Shown here: in pieces, positions 1 through 5,758 of the stretch
Layout of the letters: every line of letters begins with the position of its first letter
Numbering within the stretch: the stretch's first letter is position 1
Assembly (NCBI GenBank): GCA_944350065.1
Contig: CALVOD010000039.1
Coordinates: 1-10,644 of the forward strand
Source: an uncultured Clostridia bacterium
GTDB lineage: Bacteria > Bacillota > Clostridia > Christensenellales > DTU072
DNA: 10,644 nt
Direction of reading: 5' to 3'
Made by a program: the position numbers and the translations under genes
Notes under the pieces: generated by a model
What the model was told of the DNA's origin: nothing
Database searches by the model: none
What the model saw: only the letters and a program-made list of their open reading frames with translations

Positions 1-761
1 TCGAACACGAAGTCGGTATCGCCGTCGGAATAGACGAGGGTATCGGAAGTATTGTTGTCGAAATTACGCTGAATGACGAGTCCGGTGGGGTCGAGCGCGC
101 CCTCGCTCTCCTCGGCGGTCATGACGAAATAGCTGTTTATGGAAGGCTCGCTGATAATGTCGATCGAAATGACGGTCTTGGCTACCACTTCTATTTCGAG
201 CGCCACGGAGTAACCGGAATAATCTATGAAAACGTCGTGCATACCGGGCGCGAGGTCGGGGCTGTAGCCGCGCACCATAACGTCGGTTATCTGCGAGACG
301 GTAACGGTCTTGCCGTTCTGATAAGTGACTTTGAGTGTAACGCCGGCGAGGTTGAGTTCGCTGCCCTGCACCACGCTGATTTCCTCGGGGCGCGAAGCGA
401 TGTCGATACGGCTGACGGCGAGTTCTTTGACGTTAATTTCTATGGAAGCGGAATGTCCTTCGTAAGAGACGGTGATAAGCTGCTTACCGGTAGCGAGTTT
501 ATTATAGCCGGAAACCATGTCGGCGGTGATATCCACAACAGAGGAACCGCCTTTGCGCACGACGAGCAAAGTAGCGCCTTCGAGGTCGATGTCGTCGCCG
601 TAGAAAACTTCCGTGGACGCAAACGGGAAGGAATTGATACGCACTGACATAACGTCGCTCGCCGTACCGGAAGAATCGGTACCGCTGCACGCGGTAAGCA
701 ACGCCACAGCGAGGCTTAAAACGAGTATCAGCAAAATTATTGGACGTATGAATTTCCGCAT
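1..761 (-). CDS. Lipoprotein with Big_3-like Ig repeats, partial
   Basis: This is a secreted, lipid-anchored protein; only its first 253 residues are in the window and the frame is still open at base 1. It starts MRKFIRPIILLILVLSLAVA, a basic n-region and a hydrophobic core, then a lipobox LTAC whose Cys25 would be lipidated, then a Ser/Gly/Thr-rich linker. From about residue 38 come tandem beta-rich units: about 38-115, about 117-195, and a third starting near 199 that is cut by the window edge. The second unit has the pattern of bacterial Ig-like group 3 domains: RIDIASRPEE, then LKVTYQNGKTVTV, then APGMHDVFIDYSGYSVALEIEV. Start choice: ATG at 761-759 with GGAG six bases upstream. A promoter lies just upstream, so it appears to be transcribed separately from the operon before it. 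Such proteins usually sit on the outer face of the membrane as binding or adhesive scaffolds. The specific ligand is not visible and the C-terminal domain is missing. Confidence 0.85.
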   Translation of the reverse strand, partial: MRKFIRPIILLILVLSLAVALLTACSGTDSSGTASDVMSVRINSFPFASTEVFYGDDIDLEGATLLVVRKGGSSVVDITADMVSGYNKLATGKQLITVSYEGHSASIEINVKELAVSRIDIASRPEEISVVQGSELNLAGVTLKVTYQNGKTVTVSQITDVMVRGYSPDLAPGMHDVFIDYSGYSVALEIEVVAKTVISIDIISEPSINSYFVMTAEESEGALDPTGLVIQRNFDNNTSDTLVYSDGDTDFVF

Positions 762-791
762 TGCGTTCTCCGGAGCGTAATAATTGATTTA

Positions 792-820
792 ATTATAAAT
801 TAAAAGTTGCGAATATGCAA
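792..820 (-). promoter_or_regulatory. Sigma-70-type promoter for the lipoprotein gene
   Basis: Reading the minus strand, TTGCAT (815-820) is followed after exactly 17 bases by TATAAT (792-797), a perfect -10 box. The -35 box matches consensus only in TTG. The region is AT-rich. It predicts transcription starting near 785 and a leader of about 24 bases containing the GGAG ribosome binding site at 768-771. It lies between a probable terminator and the lipoprotein start, which fits a new transcription unit. Confidence 0.6.
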
Positions 821-840
821 TACCTTTATTTAAGAAATAT

Positions 841-867
841 GCGGGCGCGCGTAAAAAATACGCCCGC
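841..867 (-). terminator. Probable intrinsic terminator of the glycan operon
   Basis: GCGGGCG (841-847) and CGCCCGC (861-867) are inverted repeats that can form a 7-bp, all-GC stem. An alternative fold adds an inner CGTA/TACG pairing. On the minus strand the hairpin is followed by ATATTTCTTAAATAAA, a mixed A/T stretch and not a clean T run, so the terminator is plausible but not textbook. It lies about 55 bases past the stop codon of the large glycoside hydrolase gene and before the next promoter. Confidence 0.5.
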
Positions 868-922
868 GCACCCGTTAAGAAGGCATGCGCGAGCGTATAT
901 TTTACCGTAATTTAACTGCGAG

Positions 923-2842
923 TCAGCCGAAAAACTTTCCGTCGGGGTAGCTGAGCACGAAAGCGCCCACGCTCGACCACGCCTGAAGCAGGGAGCCGTC
1001 CGCGTGCGGCGGAGCGTAAAATTCGACGGGAGTGAAGTTGTTTTTCGCGACGTTGTACTCGAACCAACGGGTGAGCGGATAGACGTAATCCATTCCGTAC
1101 ATCAGCTTGGCGTAAGCGTATGCCGCCGACCAGTAAGGCCAGTCGCCGCCGTTGTGATAATAATACGGCAGACTGGATTTAAGCACCACCGAACGGTTGT
1201 CTTTATAGAACGGATATACCGAAAGCACGCCGTAATCGCCCGCCTTCTGCTCCTTGTTGTTGCGTGACTCGAGCAGGCTCTCCATCTTCTTCAGCACCGA
1301 ACGCGCCCTGTCCTCGGGAGCAAGTCCGAACAACACCATTGTGACCGTATCCACCGAAAGGTTGTCTTCGGTGAATGTTTCGTTTTTATAGTTGACGTAA
1401 TATCCGAGTTCGGAATCCCAAAGTATATCGTTAATGGCTTTACGAACCTTCTCGTATTTCGCCGCGTACGCCGTCGCGGCGGCAGCGTTTCTCGGACGCA
1501 GCATTTCGCTCAGCGCGTACAACGCCCGTGCGTAGAAGGCTTCGTCGTAGGTACAATATCCGCTGCGGAATACGTTGTCGCACCAGTCTCTGCGGTTATA
1601 TTCGCCGCCTTTGTACAGAAGTCCCGTATCGTCTGCGTATTCGGAGAGTTTATCCACGACTTTTACCGCCGCGTCGAGTATCGTGCCACCGCGCCAGCGT
1701 TCGTCCAATATCGATTCGTCGCCCGAGGCGCGCACGTAATCGTACAGCATCGCCGCGAAGCAGGACGGACTGTCGTAGTGGTTGCCCCACCAGTTCTTGA
1801 AATTGTATTTGACCGCGGAGGGGCATTTGCCGTCCTTGTCTATTCCGGCAGCGAGCGTTATTATCTCGTTTCTTACGAGATCGGGGCGGTACGGCAACAC
1901 GCTTAATACCGTCCAGTATCCGTCGCGGAAATATGTTCTCGCGGGCGACTGATACACTATTCCCGCGAGGAAGCCGCGGAATCTGCCCACCTCTTTATAC
2001 ATGGTCAGCGAGCAGTTGTACAAGCTCTTGAAATAGGCTTCGAGGAAGGCGTTCCCCTTGCAGCTTTCGGGACAGGGAAGCTCCGCGATATACTTTTCGG
2101 CGGCTTTTTTGTGGGCGTCGAAATTGCGGTAGCATTCCGCCACGTCCGTATAACTGAAATCCTTTTTCGTACCCGCGCTCAGAACTATGCGCATTCTGCG
2201 CGTCTCCCCTGCGGGGACCTCGATCGTCGCCGCAAACTGGTTGGTATAAAGATGATTGGTTTCGAGCGGCTCGCAACGGTCGCTCACCGCAAAATCGAAA
2301 TAAAAATTCTCGATGACGGTATTGCGTATCGCCGTGAAACCATCGTAAACTTCGTTCTTGCGGTGCCCTTTTATTTCGGAGCCGAGCGTGCCGAAAATAA
2401 GCCGCATAAGATTGCGGAAAGTGAATCTCGTGGAGAAAAAGTTTTTCATCCACGAAGTGATATTCAACCCGAAATTGACCACTTTTTCGAATTTAACGTC
2501 CTTTTTCGCGGTAATCTCGTACTCCTCGAAAAGCGCGTTCGTTTCGCCGTCGGCAAATTGCGTTATTTTGAGTACGGCGTCCTCCGTCTCCGTTTCCGTT
2601 ATCTGCGTGCGCCCCGCCATCGTCACCGTTTTCGGCGTGTATATATCGAAAACCTTCCCGTTGAACGCGAGTTGGCTGTAATAACATTCGATGAAATCCC
2701 ATTTGTTGATGACGGCGTATCTCGATATCGCCCCCGTTCCGTCGAACTGCGCCGTCAACAGATTGTTGGAAATATCGTACAACGCCTTTTTATGGAAAGC
2801 GTCGGCGTATACTATAGCGCCGTTTTTATAGGTTACGGACAT
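923..2842 (-). CDS. Six-hairpin, (alpha/alpha)6-barrel glycoside hydrolase family protein
   Basis: A 639-residue protein without signal peptide or membrane segment, so probably cytoplasmic. Residues about 1-245 look beta-rich, like the N-terminal beta-sandwich of many inverting glycosidases (for example VPAGETRRMRIVLSAG at 209-224). Residues about 260-630 are helical and rich in aromatic and acidic loop motifs typical of six-hairpin glycosidases: YFRDGYW (304-310), NWWGNHYDSP (350-359), RRDWCDN (417-423), SGYCTYDEAFYARALYAL (427-444) and NGGDWPYWSAAYAYAKL (564-580). The acidic residues in RDGYW and RRDWCDN are candidates for substrate contact or general acid, by analogy with GH63/GH15-like enzymes and debranching enzymes. 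I cannot assign a numbered GH family or substrate. It is the last gene of the operon and overlaps the preceding oxidoreductase gene by 17 bases. Its AGGAGG site (2852-2857) lies inside that gene, nine bases before the ATG. Confidence 0.8.
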   Translation of the reverse strand: MSVTYKNGAIVYADAFHKKALYDISNNLLTAQFDGTGAISRYAVINKWDFIECYYSQLAFNGKVFDIYTPKTVTMAGRTQITETETEDAVLKITQFADGETNALFEEYEITAKKDVKFEKVVNFGLNITSWMKNFFSTRFTFRNLMRLIFGTLGSEIKGHRKNEVYDGFTAIRNTVIENFYFDFAVSDRCEPLETNHLYTNQFAATIEVPAGETRRMRIVLSAGTKKDFSYTDVAECYRNFDAHKKAAEKYIAELPCPESCKGNAFLEAYFKSLYNCSLTMYKEVGRFRGFLAGIVYQSPARTYFRDGYWTVLSVLPYRPDLVRNEIITLAAGIDKDGKCPSAVKYNFKNWWGNHYDSPSCFAAMLYDYVRASGDESILDERWRGGTILDAAVKVVDKLSEYADDTGLLYKGGEYNRRDWCDNVFRSGYCTYDEAFYARALYALSEMLRPRNAAAATAYAAKYEKVRKAINDILWDSELGYYVNYKNETFTEDNLSVDTVTMVLFGLAPEDRARSVLKKMESLLESRNNKEQKAGDYGVLSVYPFYKDNRSVVLKSSLPYYYHNGGDWPYWSAAYAYAKLMYGMDYVYPLTRWFEYNVAKNNFTPVEFYAPPHADGSLLQAWSSVGAFVLSYPDGKFFG

Positions 2843-3968
2843 GTTTTTTCTCCTCCTCTTTGAGTTTTCCGAGTAATTCGTCGTATTCTCCCGAGTCTAC
2901 GGGGAAAGTAACTTCCTTGCCGCCGTAAGCGGACAGATATACCGCGTTGATGAATTCGAGCGCTCTCGCGCCTTCGGCGCCGTACGCCGTGGGCTCCTTG
3001 GCTTTACCGTTCAACACGTCCGCGAAACGCCGGACCACGCGCATCTGCTGACCGTAAATAAGGTCCCTCAACTTCCTTACGCAACCGTATGAAACGCGCT
3101 TCTTTTTCACGCGTGTGCTGCCGTAGCCCTTCGTCACGCCGGCGTTTATCTCGCGCTCCGATTTCTCGTAGGCGATATAAGTCATTTTGTTTTTGTCGAT
3201 GACGATTTTCCCTTTGTCGCCCGCTATCTCCAGTCGGTTGGTGCCGCGCGGCTCGTGCCCGCACGCCACGAATTCGCCCGTCGCTCCGCCCGGATAACGC
3301 ATTATGACCGCTACGTCGTTCTCCACGGTGATATTGCGGTTCACCGTCCTCGCCACCGCTCTCAACGACTCGGGCAAGCCCACCAGCCATTGCAATATAT
3401 CGAGCTGATGCACGCATTGATTGATGAGTAAACCGCCGCCTTCGCCGTTCCAGCTCGCGCGCCAGCCGCCCATATCGTAATAGAATTGCGAACGGTACCA
3501 GTCCGTCACGATAAGCGTCACCCTTCTCAATTCGCCGAGCGCGCCCGTTTCCATCAACTTTTTCGCGTAAGCGTACATTCTGTTGGTGCGCTGATTATAC
3601 ATTATCCCGTATAAAACTTCGGGATGAGCTTTCGCCACGGCGTTCATTCTGCGCGCTTCGCCTATCGTCACCGTTTCGGGCTTTTCGGACAGCACGTTCA
3701 CGCCGTGCAATATGCAATACTCCGCTATCTCCGTATGCGAATAATGCGGCGTGGCTATAATCGCCGCGCAGGCGCCCGATTTTTCGACGGCTTCGCGGTA
3801 ATCCTTGTACAAAGCCACGCCTCGATGAGCGGCGCCGAAAGCGTTAAGCGCCTTCTCGTCTGTGTCGCAAACGGCGGTAAGGCGCGCTCCGCGCACCCTG
3901 CCCTTGTAAAGATTTTTGGCGTGGATACTTCCCATACGCCCTATGCCTATCACAAGAAAATCCGTCAT
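2826..3968 (-). CDS. Gfo/Idh/MocA family NAD(P)-dependent oxidoreductase
   Basis: A 380-residue cytoplasmic dehydrogenase of the family that oxidises or reduces sugars, inositols and their derivatives. The N-terminal Rossmann fold shows VIGIGRMGSIHAKNL with the nucleotide-binding GxGxxG at 8-13, and acidic Asp35 after the second strand (AVCDTDEKA). The family lysine is in SEKPETV (Lys96). The C-terminal alpha/beta domain carries GEGGGLLINQCVHQLDILQW, with Asn183 and His187 at the positions where the family normally has Asp/Asn and the catalytic His. Length is usual for the family. Start: ATG at 3968 overlaps the upstream GDPD stop by four bases (ATGA), which implies translational coupling. 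The C-terminus ends in an acidic/basic tail, KEEEKKHVRNL, whose codons double as the ribosome binding site of the next gene. The substrate cannot be read from sequence; the operon suggests a sugar or polyol released by the neighbouring hydrolases. Confidence 0.92.
   Translation of the reverse strand: MTDFLVIGIGRMGSIHAKNLYKGRVRGARLTAVCDTDEKALNAFGAAHRGVALYKDYREAVEKSGACAAIIATPHYSHTEIAEYCILHGVNVLSEKPETVTIGEARRMNAVAKAHPEVLYGIMYNQRTNRMYAYAKKLMETGALGELRRVTLIVTDWYRSQFYYDMGGWRASWNGEGGGLLINQCVHQLDILQWLVGLPESLRAVARTVNRNITVENDVAVIMRYPGGATGEFVACGHEPRGTNRLEIAGDKGKIVIDKNKMTYIAYEKSEREINAGVTKGYGSTRVKKKRVSYGCVRKLRDLIYGQQMRVVRRFADVLNGKAKEPTAYGAEGARALEFINAVYLSAYGGKEVTFPVDSGEYDELLGKLKEEEKKHVRNL
2852..2857 (-). 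promoter_or_regulatory. Shine-Dalgarno site inside the oxidoreductase gene
   Basis: The minus strand reads AAAGAGGAGGAGAAAAAAC then ATG. AGGAGG lies nine bases before the glycoside hydrolase start at 2842. It sits within the codons for Glu-Glu-Glu-Lys-Lys near the end of the oxidoreductase, and so fixes the downstream start and the 17-base overlap. Confidence 0.8.
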
Positions 3969-4600
3969 TTCCCGTTCTTCATAAACGCGAGCGCCTTGTC
4001 GGGTTTGTTGGTCGTCACGTTGTCGTATCCTTTGTTTACTATCTCCGCAAGCACCGCCTCGTCGTCCACCGTGAATACCGAAAGCCCCATACCCGCAGAC
4101 ACTATAGCGTCGCGCAGATCCTCAGGCGTGAAACGGTAATTCACGTTAAGACCTTTTATCCCCGGAGCGCGGAAGGAATCGAGATATTTCTTTATCTCCG
4201 CAAGATTGCCTTCCTTGAGCGAATAAGGATAAAATCCGTTATTCATATACGCTTCGCATTTGCCGAGATAAGCTATGTCCTCGCCGCATACCGATCCCGT
4301 GAAATAAACGTAACGCGTGGCGTTCATATCGGCGGCGAGTTTGGCTACCGGCGCTACGAGCCCCTTGCGCTTGACGTCGCAATTCACTTTGAGGTCGTGC
4401 GCTTTACAATATTCGAAAACATATTCGAGCGGTATTCTTTTGGATTTGAAGAAAGGCACGACTACGTGCCCGAGATAAAGTTTGCCCCCGAGACTGCGTA
4501 TATCCACTTCGATAGCGTCCATTCCGCAATCCGCGACAGCTTCAAAATATTCGTAACTGTTGCGCTCCGTTCCGAGCGAGCCGCCGTGCGCGGTAATCAT
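3965..4600 (-). CDS. GDPD-family phosphodiesterase, divergent active site
   Basis: A 211-residue TIM-barrel protein of the glycerophosphodiester phosphodiesterase superfamily, which cleaves glycerophosphodiesters to glycerol 3-phosphate and an alcohol. Visible family features are an N-terminal ITAHGG (His5), DAIEVDIRSLGGKLYLGH with metal-ligand candidates Glu31 and Asp33 and second His45, NCDVK (Asp75, Lys77) in place of the usual E-x-K strand, and a C-terminal SVFTVDDEAVLAEIVNKGYDN...NKP at 174-200 matching the usual W-T-V-x...T-D-x-P end. Odd points: the usual HRG is HGG and the PENT motif reads ERNS, so the phosphate-contacting Arg is absent. It is also short for the family (usually about 240 or more). 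It may act on a different phosphodiester or be weakly active. No signal peptide. Start: ATG at 4600 with GGGAGGAG seven bases upstream. It ends in an ATGA overlap with the oxidoreductase gene. Confidence 0.85.
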   Translation of the reverse strand: MITAHGGSLGTERNSYEYFEAVADCGMDAIEVDIRSLGGKLYLGHVVVPFFKSKRIPLEYVFEYCKAHDLKVNCDVKRKGLVAPVAKLAADMNATRYVYFTGSVCGEDIAYLGKCEAYMNNGFYPYSLKEGNLAEIKKYLDSFRAPGIKGLNVNYRFTPEDLRDAIVSAGMGLSVFTVDDEAVLAEIVNKGYDNVTTNKPDKALAFMKNGK

Positions 4601-4607
4601 ATATAAG

Positions 4608-4615
4608 CTCCTCCC
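4608..4615 (-). promoter_or_regulatory. Strong Shine-Dalgarno site for the GDPD gene
   Basis: GGGAGGAG on the minus strand occupies most of the 16-base gap between the PHP gene stop and the GDPD start, seven bases before the ATG. It supports the start at 4600 and independent loading of ribosomes at this gene. Confidence 0.75.
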
Positions 4616-4616
4616 G

Positions 4617-5315
4617 TTAAGCCGTAAAAGGCGTTTTGACGATTATATTGCCGTTGCAATCGGCTACCGCGGTGCGTCCCGCTCTTATAGCCTCGAGCGC
4701 GTTTTCCGCATTCGGGGTTCCCGATATGCCGAGCAACGTCACCCCGTAACCGATATCCGTTCCCTGACCGTGCCAGTCCCTGCCGTAGACGGCGGCAAGT
4801 TTTTTACCCGCCGACGTAAGCGAAAGATATTCGTCGCGAGCCCTCAGGTTGGTGGGATCGCTCAGCACGCCGGAATATACTTCGTATCCCGTCAGCACGT
4901 CGAATATCTCGTCGGGAAATTCCGATTTTCCGCCGGTGCACACAGGATACCCCACTCTGTAAGGATGGGCGAGTATCGCGACGTCGCCGAGCGAAACGGC
5001 GCGTCTTATTTTTTCCGCCGCCGTAGCGGGCGAGACGGTGCGCCAGTCCACGTCGGAATGCCCGCCGAGTACGGTAATATGTCCGTAGAACGTCGTCCAC
5101 TCGATACCCGGTATCACCGTTATGCCCAGTTCGCGCCCGACGCGCACCGCTTCCGCAACACCTGTAGAAGTATTGTGGTCGGTAAGCGCTATTCCTTTCA
5201 GACCGCGCGCTTTGGCGGCTTCCGCCAGCTCACGCGGCGTAAAAGCGCCGTCGCTGTGCAACGTGTGACAATGCAGTTCAAAAGGATAATATACCGCCTT
5301 ATCGTTGCCGTTCAT
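4617..5315 (-). CDS. PHP-domain metallohydrolase, CehA/McbA-like catalytic subunit
   Basis: A 232-residue metal-dependent hydrolase of the PHP superfamily, whose members cleave phosphoesters and, in the CehA/McbA branch, other esters. The full set of metal ligands can be followed: HCHTLHSDG (His15, His17, Asp22), LTDHN (His47), PGIEWT (Glu72), YGHI (His79), LAHP (His117) and GRDWH (Asp180, His182). I start it at ATG 5315. The frame stays open 24 codons further up, but that extension (MGCRVVRACGARRED...) lacks family character and overlaps the upstream gene. The 5315 start gives an ATGA overlap, an AGAGGT site (5325-5330) nine bases upstream, and a protein that begins just before the HxH motif. 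In related proteins this domain follows a beta-rich domain in the same chain; here that domain is the preceding gene. No signal peptide, so cytoplasmic. Confidence 0.9.
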   Translation of the reverse strand: MNGNDKAVYYPFELHCHTLHSDGAFTPRELAEAAKARGLKGIALTDHNTSTGVAEAVRVGRELGITVIPGIEWTTFYGHITVLGGHSDVDWRTVSPATAAEKIRRAVSLGDVAILAHPYRVGYPVCTGGKSEFPDEIFDVLTGYEVYSGVLSDPTNLRARDEYLSLTSAGKKLAAVYGRDWHGQGTDIGYGVTLLGISGTPNAENALEAIRAGRTAVADCNGNIIVKTPFTA

Positions 5316-5758
5316 TCCGCTTCGACCTCTATACGGGCCGTTATCTTCTCGTCGAGCACCGCATGCGCGGACAACACGACAGCCCATTCGCCTTTTGCCG
5401 CGGCTACGGGAGTGAAGCCGGGGCTTGCGCTCAAAGCGGATACGCGGTATTCCGCATTATTCGCGTGTCTGTGAGCCGTCCCTATTAGAACGCCCTCTCT
5501 TTCGAGCGACAAAGCGACGTGATTGTTGAGCGGCAATTCCGCTTTTATTTCCTCTACGGAAGGCGCTATGCCCTCGGGATACGACGCCTCGAAAGCCGCG
5601 CGCGCCAGCGCGTAAGAGTCCGCCCCCTCGTACTTCTTGGGAGAATACGAATACCTAACGGTTAGCCCTTCCGCGTCGCTTGCCAGCGTGAAAGGAAATT
5701 TCAGATGTTTATGCAGATCGTCGCGCGTAACGCAGACTTCCGCAGAAAAGACCTTCAT
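5312..5758 (-). CDS. Small beta-rich protein like the N-terminal domain of CehA/McbA metallohydrolases
   Basis: A 148-residue protein with no signal peptide, membrane helix or catalytic motif. Several stretches resemble, from memory of the family, the beta-sandwich that precedes the PHP domain in CehA/McbA-type proteins: LHKHLKFPFTLASDAEGLTVRYSYSP (15-40; family: H-x-x-x-F-x-V-P...L-x-V-x-F-x-Y), VALSLEREGVLIG (81-93; family: L-x-L-x-x-x-x-G-x-x-R-G), SASPGFTPV (110-118; family: A-T-P-G-Y-x-P-G) and KGEWAVVLSAHAV (122-134; family: G-x-W-x-V-x-L-G-x-Y-x-V). The next gene encodes the matching PHP domain and starts in a four-base ATGA overlap, so the two products probably form a complex that replaces a single chain. 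The start ATG at 5758 overlaps the GH20 stop as TAATG. The upstream ribosome site is weak (AAGAAG-rich), which suggests coupled re-initiation. Confidence 0.75.
   Translation of the reverse strand: MKVFSAEVCVTRDDLHKHLKFPFTLASDAEGLTVRYSYSPKKYEGADSYALARAAFEASYPEGIAPSVEEIKAELPLNNHVALSLEREGVLIGTAHRHANNAEYRVSALSASPGFTPVAAAKGEWAVVLSAHAVLDEKITARIEVEAE

Noticed and set aside
5316..5387. A 24-codon upstream extension of the PHP gene
   Set aside because: The extension overlaps the previous gene, is Arg/Gly rich without family similarity, and the start at 5315 has an ATGA overlap and a suitable ribosome site.
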